The position numbers were made by a program, and so were the translations under genes. A stretch of 64,000 bases of DNA, taken from contig NZ_JBBOCJ010000001.1 of the NCBI RefSeq assembly GCF_038002345.1, forward strand, positions 1,240,001 through 1,304,000. Reading direction: 5' to 3'. Shown here piece by piece: positions 32,668-41,446 of the stretch (its first letter is position 1; the number at the start of each line of letters is the position of its first letter). Under the pieces are notes generated by a model that saw only the letters and a program-made list of their open reading frames with translations, was not told the DNA's origin and did not search any database. Source of the DNA: Paenibacillus sp. FSL M7-0420 (GTDB lineage: Bacteria; Bacillota; Bacilli; Paenibacillales; Paenibacillaceae).

Positions 32668-34065
32668 ATGAAGGAAGAAGGTTATGAGCTTATCATCAGG
32701 AACGGACAGGTGGTCCTGCCCGGAGAAGTCCGCAGGCTTGAGATCGGGGTGAAGGATGGCAAAATCGCTGCACTGGGCGAAGTCTTACAGGCATCGTCCG
32801 GGACCAGAATTCTGGATGCGGCAGGACAATATGTGCTGCCCGGCATGATCGACATGCATGTTCACTTCAATGAGCCTGCGTTCGGTCACTGGGAGGGCTT
32901 CCGCAGCGGGTCGGCTGCTCTTGCGGCCGGCGGCTGCACCTGTTATGCGGATATGCCGCTGAACGGGAATCCGCCGACAGTGAATCTGGAGGCGCTCCGG
33001 CTGAAGGCGGAGGCCGCAGCGGGGAACTCGGCGGTGGATTATGTGCTATGGGGCGGACTGGTGCCCGGGAATCTGGAAGAGCTGGAGGGACTGGCGGCAG
33101 CGGGCGTTACCGGGTTCAAGGCGTTCATCTCGAATCCTGGCGGTGAAGGCGAGGGCCGGTTCCGTGAGGTGGACGATGATACCCTGTATCAGGGGATGCT
33201 CCGGATCGCCGCAACCGGCGGGATTCTCGCCCTGCATGCGGAGAGTGAAGCGATGACCTCGGCGCTGGGTGCGGCTGCCCTCCGTGCGGGCCGCAGCGGT
33301 GCGCGTGATTTTGCCGCTTCGCGTCCGCCGGAAGCGGAGCTGGAGGCTGTAGCCAGGGCGCTGCTGTACAGTGAGCGGACCGGCTGCAAGCTGCATTTCG
33401 TCCATATCAGCACAGCGGCAGCTCTGGAGCTGATTCATGAGGCCAAGCTGCGCGGCCTGGATGTGACCGCAGAGACCTGTCCCCATTATCTCGTCCTGGA
33501 TGAAGACAGTATGGAGACCCTCGGAGCGCTGGCCAAATGCGCTCCGCCCCTGCGCAGCAGCAGTGAACGGGAGCGGCTATGGGCGGCACTTGCTGCGGGG
33601 CAGGTGGATCTGGTCGCCTCCGATCACTCCCCCTGTCCGCCTGAATTGAAGCTGGCGCCCGGGCTGTCCTTCATGGAAGCCTGGGGCGGAATATCGGGAG
33701 CGCAGAGCAGTCTGGAATTGATGTTCCATGAAGGTGTTCATGTACGAGGCCTGCCGGTTACGCAGATCTCGGCGCTGCTCTCCGGGCTTCCTGCCCGGCG
33801 GTTCGGGCTGGACGGGCGCAAGGGCTCCATCACACCGGGGCTGGATGCCGATCTGGTGCTGCTTGATCCAGATGCAGCTTATACCCTGCGTGCAGAGGAT
33901 CTGTTGTACCGCCACCGGCATAGTCCCTATGTCGGAATGACCTTATCCTGCAAGGTAACGGCAACGATCTGCCGGGGCAATATAGTCTATACTGCTGCGG
34001 AAGGCATTGTTGCCGGCAGCGGAGGAGAATGGCTGCGGATCAGGCACAGCCAGCCGGGGCTATGA
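32668..34065 (+). CDS. pucH: Allantoinase
   Basis: The 465-aa cyclic amidohydrolase opens the allantoin ring to allantoate. Metal-site features of the dihydroorotase/allantoinase barrel are MIDMHVHFNEP (HxH), the lysine of TGFKAFIS that is normally carbamylated, LHAESEAM, HFVHIS and ASDHSPC with the catalytic aspartate. It is followed without a gap by the allantoate amidohydrolase, whose start lies inside its 3' end. RBS GGAGG precedes the ATG. Confidence 0.94.
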   Translation: MKEEGYELIIRNGQVVLPGEVRRLEIGVKDGKIAALGEVLQASSGTRILDAAGQYVLPGMIDMHVHFNEPAFGHWEGFRSGSAALAAGGCTCYADMPLNGNPPTVNLEALRLKAEAAAGNSAVDYVLWGGLVPGNLEELEGLAAAGVTGFKAFISNPGGEGEGRFREVDDDTLYQGMLRIAATGGILALHAESEAMTSALGAAALRAGRSGARDFAASRPPEAELEAVARALLYSERTGCKLHFVHISTAAALELIHEAKLRGLDVTAETCPHYLVLDEDSMETLGALAKCAPPLRSSSERERLWAALAAGQVDLVASDHSPCPPELKLAPGLSFMEAWGGISGAQSSLELMFHEGVHVRGLPVTQISALLSGLPARRFGLDGRKGSITPGLDADLVLLDPDAAYTLRAEDLLYRHRHSPYVGMTLSCKVTATICRGNIVYTAAEGIVAGSGGEWLRIRHSQPGL

Positions 34066-35342
34066 AGCCGCCGGTCCCGGCCGGAGAGATGCTGAAGCTG
34101 CTGGACGAACTCGCAGCCTACAGCGCTCCGGGTCCTGGAGTTACCCGGCTGCTGTATACGCCGGAGTGGCAAGGGGTTCAGCATTTTTTGCAGGAGAGAA
34201 TGGCTGGACTCGGGCTTGAGGTCAGGATGGATCAGGTGGGGAATGTCTATGGCACACTGGCCGGTTCTCAGATCAGCGACAAGGTCATCCTGACGGGCTC
34301 GCATATTGACACGGTGGTGAACGGCGGGCGGTATGACGGCGCTTATGGTGTAGCGGCAGCTGTAACTGCGCTGCACTATCTTCTGGAGACCTTCGGTCCG
34401 CCGCTGCGGACGCTTGCGGTGGTATCCTTCTGCGAGGAAGAGGGAAGCCGCTTTCCGCTGACGTTCTGGGGCTCGGGGAATGTGACCGGGCTGTATAGCG
34501 GGAAGGAATGTACAGACTGCGCAGATGCGGATGGGATCACGCTGGGGGCAGCGATGGCGGCCTGCGGCCTGGCAGGGGATGAAGGGTTGGCCGCTGAAGC
34601 TGCGGCGGGTCTGGAGCGAAGCTTCTGGCGCAATAATAGTCCTGTGCGCAGTGATATTGCCGCATATGTCGAGCTGCATATTGAACAGGGGATTATTCTG
34701 GAACGGATGTCCCGGAGAATCGGGGTCGTGCAGGCTATCGCCGGACAGCGGCGGTATCTTGTCAAGGTCAGCGGGACGGCCAATCATGCAGGGACTACGC
34801 CGATGGGGTTAAGACAGGATGCACTCGCCGGGAGTGCGGAGATGCTGCTGGCGCTGGAGCGCTCCGCTCTGGCGGAGGGTGATCCGCTGGTAGCCACAAC
34901 GGGGCGGCTAGAGGTCTATCCGGGTACATCCAATGTGATTCCCGGCGAAGTGCAGTTCACGCTGGATATCCGGCATAGCGAAGCCGGGGTGCTGGAGCGC
35001 TTCTGCGCAGCGGTCCTGGCGGAGTTCGCAGAGCTTGGCCGCAGGCGCGGCCTCACGCTTGAGGTACAGCCGCTGCTGGAGACAGCCCCAGCTCCTATGG
35101 ATCAGGAGCTGCGCGCGGCTCTTGAAGAGATCTGTCTCCAGCAGGAGAAGCCTTATCTGAGCATGGTCAGCGGTGCGGGGCATGACGCCCAGCTGTTCGC
35201 CCCGCGCTGCCCGGCCGCAATGATTTTCGTGCCGAGCCGGGGCGGGATCAGCCATTCACCATGGGAGTATACCTCCCCGGAGGATCTCGCTGCTGGACTG
35301 GAAGTGCTGACAGCCATATTATATAGATTAGCTTACGAATAA
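34029..35342 (+). CDS. pucF: Allantoate amidohydrolase (M20)
   Basis: The 437-aa zinc or manganese enzyme of the M20 hydantoinase/carbamoylase group splits allantoate to ureidoglycine, CO2 and ammonia. Metal motifs are TGSHIDTVVNGGRYDGAYG, CEEEGSRFPLTFWGSGNVTG, VELHIEQG and the late histidine in GAGHDAQLFA. The ATG follows GCGGAGGAGA and overlaps the allantoinase gene by 37 bp, implying coupling. An amino-acid amidohydrolase of this fold is possible, but the gene order supports allantoate. Confidence 0.92.
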   Translation: MAADQAQPAGAMKPPVPAGEMLKLLDELAAYSAPGPGVTRLLYTPEWQGVQHFLQERMAGLGLEVRMDQVGNVYGTLAGSQISDKVILTGSHIDTVVNGGRYDGAYGVAAAVTALHYLLETFGPPLRTLAVVSFCEEEGSRFPLTFWGSGNVTGLYSGKECTDCADADGITLGAAMAACGLAGDEGLAAEAAAGLERSFWRNNSPVRSDIAAYVELHIEQGIILERMSRRIGVVQAIAGQRRYLVKVSGTANHAGTTPMGLRQDALAGSAEMLLALERSALAEGDPLVATTGRLEVYPGTSNVIPGEVQFTLDIRHSEAGVLERFCAAVLAEFAELGRRRGLTLEVQPLLETAPAPMDQELRAALEEICLQQEKPYLSMVSGAGHDAQLFAPRCPAAMIFVPSRGGISHSPWEYTSPEDLAAGLEVLTAILYRLAYE

Positions 35343-35445
35343 GAGACACTGTTCACCGCAGCGACGACCAAGCTTCGGGTTGTAATTTTAATTTCGCTAT
35401 AAATAGCGAGATCTGATCAATTGAAAGCCTGGAGGGGAGAGAATC

Positions 35446-36678
35446 ATGAAGCGGTACGAAGATTTGTCGCCGTCCTTGCGGTGCATTATGACCCCCGGCC
35501 CCGTGGAGGTTGATCCGCGTGTGCTGCGGGCGATGTCTTATCCGGTGCTGGGACAATTCGATCCCGAATTCACAGAGATCATGAATGAGACGATGGAGAT
35601 GCTGCGTGAGCTGTTCGCCACCAGGAATCAGTGGGCGTATCCGGTAGACGGGACTTCGCGTTCCGGGATTGAGGCGGTGATGGTCAGCCTGATTGCGCCG
35701 GGGGACCGGGTGCTGGTTCCGGTCTTTGGCCGTTTCGGTCATTTGCTCCATGAGATTGCTGAACGCTGCGGGGCTGAGGTACTCACGATAGAACAGACTT
35801 GGGGCCGTGTCTTTCCGCCGGAGGAGATAATTGAGGCTATACGGCGCTTCAAGCCGGATGTGGTGGCGATGGTTCACGGTGAGACCTCTACAGGCCGTGT
35901 GCAGCCGCTGGACGGGATCGGGCGGGCCTGCCGGGAGCAGGATGCGCTGCTGATTGTGGACGCGGTGGCGACGATCGGCGGGGTGCCGGTAGAGACAGAT
36001 GCCTGGATGCTGGATGCCGTAGTCGGCGGAACGCAGAAATGCCTGTCCATCCCCTCGGGCATGGCCCCGGTGACGTATAATGACCGGGCCGAGGCCAAGC
36101 TGCTGAAGCGCAAGCAGGTAGAGCGTGGACTTAGAACTGACGCCTCTGCTGTCAGCGAGCTGCCCGTAGTGCGCAGTAATTACCTCGACCTTAGTATGCT
36201 TCAGGATTACTGGAGTCCCCGGCGGCTCAATCACCATACGGAGATGACCTCCATGCTGTACGCTCTGCGTGAAGGTCTGCGGCTGGTCCTGGAGGAAGGG
36301 CTGGAAGCGCGGCATGCCCGGCACAGGTTCCATGAGCAAGCCCTTACTGCCGGACTATCAGCTATGGGGCTGGAGCTGTACGGGGAGGCGGAGAGCAAGC
36401 TGACGGTAGTCACCTGTGTGCTCATTCCGGCGGGGATAGACGGGGAAGCCGTCCGTTCCATGCTGCTGCACCGTTTCGGTATTGAGATCGCCAGCTCCTT
36501 CGGACCGTTACAAGGCCAGATCTGGCGGATCGGTACCATGGGCTTCAGCTGCCGGGAGAATAATGTGCTGCGTCTGCTTGGCGCGCTGGAGGCCGTGCTA
36601 ATCCGCCACGGGTACGCGGTACCTGCTGGACAGGGCGTTCAGGCGGCACTTGACGTATATGATTCAAAAGTAAGATAA
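35446..36678 (+). CDS. pucG: PucG-type aminotransferase, (S)-ureidoglycine-glyoxylate
   Basis: The 410-aa class V PLP aminotransferase has the cofactor lysine K198 in VVGGTQKCLSIPSGMAP, the PLP-binding aspartate in LLIVDAVATIGGV and the start motif LRCIMTPGPVEVDPRVL. It resembles alanine-glyoxylate aminotransferases; in puc clusters the enzyme transfers the ureidoglycine amino group to glyoxylate or another keto acid. It is the last gene before a terminator, so the importer-to-pucG block is probably one operon of about 10 kb. Confidence 0.9.
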   Translation: MKRYEDLSPSLRCIMTPGPVEVDPRVLRAMSYPVLGQFDPEFTEIMNETMEMLRELFATRNQWAYPVDGTSRSGIEAVMVSLIAPGDRVLVPVFGRFGHLLHEIAERCGAEVLTIEQTWGRVFPPEEIIEAIRRFKPDVVAMVHGETSTGRVQPLDGIGRACREQDALLIVDAVATIGGVPVETDAWMLDAVVGGTQKCLSIPSGMAPVTYNDRAEAKLLKRKQVERGLRTDASAVSELPVVRSNYLDLSMLQDYWSPRRLNHHTEMTSMLYALREGLRLVLEEGLEARHARHRFHEQALTAGLSAMGLELYGEAESKLTVVTCVLIPAGIDGEAVRSMLLHRFGIEIASSFGPLQGQIWRIGTMGFSCRENNVLRLLGALEAVLIRHGYAVPAGQGVQAALDVYDSKVR

Positions 36679-36702
36679 TCATACAATGCGATTTGTTTAA
36701 GT

Positions 36703-36742
36703 GACGGCTTGCGCCCCGGAAGGGGTGTCAGGGCCGTTTTTT
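36703..36742 (+). terminator. Probable terminator ending the purine operon
   Basis: ACGGC pairs with GCCGT and an inner CCCC-GGAA-GGGG stem is present, followed by TTTTTT. The stem has an internal bulge, so strength is uncertain. Confidence 0.6.
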
Positions 36743-36769
36743 CTAAAAAGATAAGAGTAAATAACAAAA

Positions 36770-36988
36770 TTATATAAATTGAACTTAAGTATTTAAGTTA
36801 AGGGGAAAGTGGCGGAGGGGAATTTTGGAACTGGAGGAGCGGTAGCGACCGCCTTTGTCTGCGGATTTCAACCGTTAAAAACGGGATAAATCAAGAAATC
36901 TGCAGAAGGGCAGCGGCCGGAAGTCCAAAACTTCTCTGGAGTCACGACTCATCCCAAAACATCAAAGTCATTAGTTCAATTTATATAA
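36770..36988. repeat. MITE-like 219-bp hairpin element upstream of adenine deaminase
   Basis: The ends are perfect 16-bp inverted repeats: TTATATAAATTGAACT (36770-36785) and AGTTCAATTTATATAA (36973-36988). The interior is also largely self-complementary (for example GCGGATTTC with GAAATCTGC, and GGAATTTTGGAACT with AGTCCAAAACTTC), so the whole element could fold as one long imperfect hairpin ending in CCGTTAAAAACGG. No protein is encoded. It stops 5 bp before the adenine deaminase RBS. A clear target duplication was not found. Confidence 0.7.
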
Positions 36989-37007
36989 CAACCGGAAGGG
37001 AGTGCAC

Positions 37008-38819
37008 ATGATGACTTATACACGACAACCATTGGCCGACTGCGTGCCTGAGCTGGTAGCTACAGCCCGCGGAGATCAGAAGGCTACACTGGTCATTACA
37101 GGCGGCAAGCTAGTCAATGTCTGCTCCGGTGAGATTCTGGACGGCATGTCCGTCGCTGTACAGGGCGGGCGCATTGCTTACGTCGGCAAGGACGTCTCCC
37201 ATACGATTGGGGAGAGAACGCAGGTTATTGATGCGGCGGGCAGATACATTGCTCCCGGCTTGATTGACGGACACTGCCATATCGAGAGCACTCAATTGAC
37301 GGTGACTGAATTCGCCCGCGCTGTATTGCCGCTGGGGACGACCGGAGGTTTCTTCGACGCCCATGAGATTGCCAACGTATTCGGGCTTAAGGGAATTAAG
37401 CTGATGCTGGACGAGATGCGGGGAACGCCGCTGGCTGCCTATATGCAGGTGGCATCCTGTGTCCCTTCTGCGGGCGCGGAATTTGAGACAACCGGCGCGT
37501 CGATCGGACCGGAGGAAGTAGCGGAAGCCTACACCTGGGGCGAGGATGTGATCGCGCTCGGCGAAGTCATGAACTTCCCGGGTGTTGTCTACGGTGATGA
37601 GAAGATGATCGGAGAGATCCAGGCCACGCTGCGTGCAGGACGGTATGTTGACGGGCATTTCACCTGGCCGGCGAGTGACTGGAGACTTCCGGTCTATGCC
37701 GCAGCAGGGGTGACTGGGGATCATGAGTGTGTGACAGCGGAAGATGTGATCGAACGCGTGCGTCTGGGGATGTATGCCAAAATGCGCCGCGGCTCTGCCT
37801 GGCATGATGTCGCCAAAACCATCACGGCGCATACCGAGCACGGGCTGGACCCGCGCCGGATGATGCTGGTGACGGATGACCGCAGCTCCGAATCGCTGCG
37901 CGATGAGGGGCATATGGATTTTGTCGTACGCCATGCGATCTCCCAGGGGGTGAAGCCGGTCACGGCTTTTCAGATGGCAACGATCAACACCGCCGAGCGC
38001 TTCGGCGTATCCCGCGATATCGGCTCCATCACGCCTGGCTCCTGCGCGGATATCATTCTGCTGGACGGTAATCTGGCCGATGTTCATGTGGTCATGACGA
38101 TTGCTGCTGGCGTTGTTGTGGCTGAGAACGGAAGCATGACGGCTGAGCTGAGTCCTTACACCTACCCGGATGAAGTACTGGCCTCTGTGCATCTGCAGCA
38201 GCCTCCGGTTCCCGCAGACTTCGTGATTCACGCGCCCATTGCGGAAGGTGTTCTGGCCACGCGGGTTATCCAGGTCATTGAGAATCATGTGGAGACCGGC
38301 GAGCTGATCATGAGTCTGCCAGTGGCTGGATCGGAGCTGGTGGTGCAGGACGGCCTGTGCAAAATCGCTGTTCTGGAGCGGCACAAGGGAACGGGCAACA
38401 AATCCGTCGGGGTTGTGCAGGGCATCGGCTTCCGCGAGCCTGCGGCTATAGCGATGACCGTAGCTCATGACAGCCATAATGTGCTGGTCATTGGTAACGA
38501 TGATGGACTAATGGCGCTGGCGGCGGCTGCCGTGGCGGAAGCGCAGGGCGGTGTGGCGGTGATTACCGCTGCCGGAACCACGTTGTTCCCGCTGGCGATT
38601 GCAGGACTGATGTCCGCAGAGCCGTTTGAGATTGCCGCCGCGCAATCCGCTGCCATCAGCAAAGCGTTATATGATGCGGGCTGTACGCTGAACTATGCTT
38701 TTATGACCCTGTCTCTGCTGGCCCTGGCGGTTATTCCCGCACTGCGGATCTCCGATAAAGGCCTGGTGCGGATTTCTCCTGAAGAGGGAATTCAGCTGGT
38801 ACCGTTGTTCGTCAGCTAA
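37008..38819 (+). CDS. adeC: Adenine deaminase
   Basis: The roughly 603-aa amidohydrolase deaminates adenine to hypoxanthine in purine salvage and catabolism. The barrel shows YIAPGLIDGHCHIEST (HxH), a metal-site glutamate region in IALGEVMNFPGVV, DGHFTWPAS, and VTDDRSSESLRDEGH; the C-terminal AdeC-type domain follows (ETGELIMSLPVAGSELVVQD, SVGVVQGIGFREPAAIAMTV). The start is the ATG-ATG pair at 37008/37011, behind GGAAGGGAG. It is separated from the puc operon by a terminator and the MITE-like element but belongs to the same pathway. Confidence 0.93.
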   Translation: MMTYTRQPLADCVPELVATARGDQKATLVITGGKLVNVCSGEILDGMSVAVQGGRIAYVGKDVSHTIGERTQVIDAAGRYIAPGLIDGHCHIESTQLTVTEFARAVLPLGTTGGFFDAHEIANVFGLKGIKLMLDEMRGTPLAAYMQVASCVPSAGAEFETTGASIGPEEVAEAYTWGEDVIALGEVMNFPGVVYGDEKMIGEIQATLRAGRYVDGHFTWPASDWRLPVYAAAGVTGDHECVTAEDVIERVRLGMYAKMRRGSAWHDVAKTITAHTEHGLDPRRMMLVTDDRSSESLRDEGHMDFVVRHAISQGVKPVTAFQMATINTAERFGVSRDIGSITPGSCADIILLDGNLADVHVVMTIAAGVVVAENGSMTAELSPYTYPDEVLASVHLQQPPVPADFVIHAPIAEGVLATRVIQVIENHVETGELIMSLPVAGSELVVQDGLCKIAVLERHKGTGNKSVGVVQGIGFREPAAIAMTVAHDSHNVLVIGNDDGLMALAAAAVAEAQGGVAVITAAGTTLFPLAIAGLMSAEPFEIAAAQSAAISKALYDAGCTLNYAFMTLSLLALAVIPALRISDKGLVRISPEEGIQLVPLFVS

Positions 38820-38867
38820 GGCAGCGGGATATCCTGCCGGAGAAGATATACTAGTAATCTAATCTTG

Positions 38868-38902
38868 AGCCATTCAGTCTTTCACAGACTGGGTGGCTTT
38901 TT
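38868..38902 (+). terminator. Rho-independent terminator after adenine deaminase
   Basis: AGCCATTCAGTCT pairs with AGACTGGGTGGCT (two G-T pairs) and is followed by a T-run. The next 390 bases hold one family B repeat copy and the promoter of the IDEAL gene but no gene. Confidence 0.8.
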
Positions 38903-39060
38903 GTTTGTTGTTTAGGAAATTAGAGTTCCTGTCTATTGTGGATGAGCTGTGCAACAATGCTATCCATACAATCGGTCGGTGAGAGAAAACGCTTAGAATT
39001 GGCAAGAGATAGGCGGAGCACCGCCAGGAAAGGAAGAGACAACATTGGATTCCACGTATA

Positions 39061-39118
39061 GTTCACCTAAACTCGCCGGAGGTGGGCGAACGTAAATGGA
39101 GAGCAGCAGTGCACTTGT
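39061..39118. repeat. Solitary diverged family B repeat
   Basis: TTCACCTAAACTCGCCGGAG, then a GTAAATGGAGAGCAGCAGTG stretch and GCACTTGTA, corresponds in order to the family B unit at 10395-12235 (CACCTGAACTCGCTGAAAG, GTAAGCAGAAATGAGGAGCA, TTGCACCT). It is one unit with about 48-bp spacing. Confidence 0.55.
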
Positions 39119-39292
39119 ATTAGGGTTTGATACTTCCACTCTTAAACAGCGGAGCGTGCTCCTAAGCATAGCCGTAATTCATACTCCATATCCTGCACCG
39201 CTTTGTCCTTCGTCTGTGGGCATAAAATAGACAATAATTAACCGATTTTTCGCAGCGTGAAACAGAAAATTTTAAGTTTTTATTGAAAAGCA

Positions 39293-39321
39293 TTAACAAT
39301 AGGGGCGGAAAAGACGATAAT
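39293..39321 (+). promoter_or_regulatory. Candidate sigma-A promoter for the IDEAL gene
   Basis: TTAACA and GATAAT are separated by 17 bp, 80 bp upstream of the start codon. Confidence 0.45.
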
Positions 39322-39401
39322 ACTTTTAAATTAGTTAAAATTATTGTCGAATCAGCAAAATTCAGCATATACAGATAGTCCAAACATGAGGAACGGGGTG
39401 C

Positions 39402-39863
39402 ATGAGAATGATGAGATTAGAAACACAGGACATCTTGAATATCACCAGGAAGCAAATTGCCGGTATTTTTAAAATGGAGCCGGTTGAACTGAAATTTGTC
39501 AATGATTATCAGGGTGAGCAATACCTGCTGACCAACGATAAGCTGCATCTCAGCAACCAGCATTATTGGGCAAAGGTCATGGATTGTGTGTTCGAGAACC
39601 ATGTCAGACCTGTTCTGATGTGTGAGGTGCTCTACTTCCTGCGCAATGAGTTTCTGGAAAGTGACATTAAGCTAATGTTCTCCTATGATTTTGCGGAGGG
39701 CTCGGAGGGGGAAGCAGCGGCTTCGGCAGAGATCAGCTTCAAGGATTCGCCGGATCTGCAGCCTGATGAGATTGCCGAATTGATTGATTTTGCGCTGACT
39801 TTGCAGGATAAGCAGTGGTTCGAGGAACTGACTGCCAAATATAAACAGCTCACGGTTCAGTAA
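39402..39863 (+). CDS. IDEAL-domain protein, function unknown
   Basis: The 153-aa protein has an N-terminal half of alternating strands (MEPVELKFVNDYQGEQYLLT) followed by an acidic linker (AEGSEGEAAASAE) and a C-terminal IDEAL helix (DEIAELIDFALTLQDKQWFE, then ELTAKYKQL). IDEAL helices occur in Bacillales regulators such as YpiB and ComK. No DNA-binding or catalytic motif is seen. It is monocistronic with a bidirectional terminator after it. Start at the first of three nearby ATG codons; GAGG lies 10 bases upstream. Confidence 0.8.
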   Translation: MRMMRLETQDILNITRKQIAGIFKMEPVELKFVNDYQGEQYLLTNDKLHLSNQHYWAKVMDCVFENHVRPVLMCEVLYFLRNEFLESDIKLMFSYDFAEGSEGEAAASAEISFKDSPDLQPDEIAELIDFALTLQDKQWFEELTAKYKQLTVQ

Positions 39864-39880
39864 TCGTACTATTTAAAATA

Positions 39881-39926
39881 AAACGCCCGGCTCACAGGAT
39901 GATGGCATCCCTGAGACCGGGCGTTT
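39881..39926. terminator. Bidirectional terminator
   Basis: AAACGCCCGG pairs with CCGGGCGTTT with a nested CTCA..GG/CC..TGAG stem. It separates the convergent IDEAL and ferrochelatase genes. Confidence 0.8.
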
Positions 39927-39935
39927 GTGTTGTCT

Positions 39936-40961
39936 TCATTCGGCGGAAGACAGCCAGCCCTGGGCGGAGCAGTCTACCCGTTCTGCGAGGAAGCTGATCC
40001 ATTCTTTCGTGTCGTTCAGACAAGGGGCCACCTCCAGCATCTCAGCGTTCCCGCCGCCCATGGCGAAGAGCTCCCGGCCTTCTACGGCCAACTCATGCAG
40101 CGTTTCGAGGCAGTCCGTGACAAGTCCGGGTGAGAAAATCAGCGGCCGCCGGATTCCGCGTCCGTGAAGCTCCTTCAGCGTATCCGCAGTCGACGGACCG
40201 ACCCAGGTCTCCGGCCCGAAACGGGACTGGAAGGAGAGCTGCCACCGTTCCGGGGTCCAGCCCATCGCTTCTGCGAGCAGACGGCCTGTCTCCTGGCACT
40301 GCTGCGGATAGGGATCTCCGGTCTCGGCATAACGGCGGGGAATGCCATGGAAGGACAGGACATAATAATCCGGCTCTTCACTCATCGCGCGGATCTGCCG
40401 CTGCAATAAGGATTGCATCGCTGCTATATAGCCGGGGGCATCATGGTAGGCTTCTACGAACCGCAGCGCCGGAACGAAGCGCTTGGATACCTGCCCGTAG
40501 CGGCTATGCCGTCCCAGAGCGGCGAAGCTTGCAGCTTCATAGACGGAAGCTGTTGTTGTTGAGGAATACTGGGGAAATAACGGAAGAACGATGATACGGG
40601 TCACTCCCGAAGCTTCCAGCTTGTGAAAGGCTTCGGCCATACCGGGTGTGCTGTAAGCAAGCCCCAGCTCGACTTGATAGCTGCTGCCCAGCAGGGTCTG
40701 GAGCGCTGCCTGCTGTGCTCTGGAGTGGACGAGCAGAGGCGAGCCCTCTTCCATCCAGATCTCCTGATAGAGCTTCGCGGACCGGCGCGGACGGGTGCGC
40801 AGTATAATGCCGCGCAGCAGCGGCTGCCAGAGCAGCGGATGATAATCAATAATTCTGCGGTCAGACAAAAATCGCTTGAGATAGGGGCGGACCGCCTTGG
40901 CGCTCGGGGCGTCAGGGGTTCCGATCTGAGCAAGAATAACGCCTATACACGACTGATTCAT
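39936..40961 (-). CDS. hemH: Ferrochelatase (coproporphyrin or protoporphyrin)
   Basis: The 341-aa enzyme inserts Fe(II) into the porphyrin in haem synthesis. Family signatures are LAQIGTPDAPSAKAVRPYLK and FLSDRRIID at the N-terminus, LPLFPQYSSTTTASVYE, the catalytic histidine in YYVLSFHGIPRRY, and SRFGPETWVGPSTADTL with the conserved glutamate. Bacilli use the coproporphyrin-dependent route (CpfC/HemH), but this sequence has the fuller N-terminus of the general ferrochelatase type; the substrate is not decided by sequence. It is alone, without other hem genes nearby. Confidence 0.93.
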   Translation of the reverse strand: MNQSCIGVILAQIGTPDAPSAKAVRPYLKRFLSDRRIIDYHPLLWQPLLRGIILRTRPRRSAKLYQEIWMEEGSPLLVHSRAQQAALQTLLGSSYQVELGLAYSTPGMAEAFHKLEASGVTRIIVLPLFPQYSSTTTASVYEAASFAALGRHSRYGQVSKRFVPALRFVEAYHDAPGYIAAMQSLLQRQIRAMSEEPDYYVLSFHGIPRRYAETGDPYPQQCQETGRLLAEAMGWTPERWQLSFQSRFGPETWVGPSTADTLKELHGRGIRRPLIFSPGLVTDCLETLHELAVEGRELFAMGGGNAEMLEVAPCLNDTKEWISFLAERVDCSAQGWLSSAE

Positions 40962-41223
40962 CAGCAGCTGTTACTCCCTTCCATGGACATGACATCGTTT
41001 TAAAATATCATATTCAAGCCCAATCACACAATATAATATATCTCACCGTTATCATATGAAGGAGGATATGGGAGATTATGAGAGGTGGAGAGAGTATATA
41101 TTTTGTACTATTGCAAAAAAGTGATGTTTCTTATAGGGTATGTGATTTTCTACACAGAGAAAAGAGTTTCAATTTTGTTACCATCAAGCCAGAAATATTC
41201 ACCAGCAGCTTGAAGTCCACTTA

Positions 41224-41261
41224 TGTGAATTAATTCACTGCAATATGTGAATTGTTTCACC
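41224..41261 (+). promoter_or_regulatory. Tandem TGTGA-N6-TCAC palindromes, Fnr/Crp or Rex-like operators
   Basis: Site 1, TGTGAATTAATTCACT (41224-41239), and site 2, TGTGAATTGTTTCACC (41246-41261), are centred 22 bp apart, two helical turns. They fit the Bacillus Fnr/Crp half-site (TGTGA-N6-TCACA) and also the Rex core (GTGAA-N4-TTCAC). A TATATA-like -10 lies at about 41275-41284. They stand upstream of the flavinylated surface protein gene, suggesting redox control. The rest of 40962-41446 holds no convincing gene. Confidence 0.6.
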
Positions 41262-41446
41262 TTTTGAAAGATTGTATATATAGATGAATCTTTTCTTACA
41301 CGGGCTGGGCCGAGCAGGAATGAAGGAAGGAGTGGGAGACGTTCAGGAAGAGTTGGCTGCTCTTCGTAATCAGAAGGAAATGATACGGAACACAACGGTT
41401 TGAAAACGCTACATACTACTGGGGAAGAATAAAGGAGAATACGCAT

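Noticed and set aside
37110..38477. Long minus-strand open frame opposite adenine deaminase
   Set aside because: It is a shadow of a clear adeC gene; its product has no domain and no RBS.
41078..41230. Short ORF of about 50 codons upstream of the flavoprotein gene
   Set aside because: The GGAGG box is 12-13 bases from the ATG, the composition is not protein-like, and it ends inside the first operator-like palindrome. A shorter overlapping frame from 41068 is also poor.
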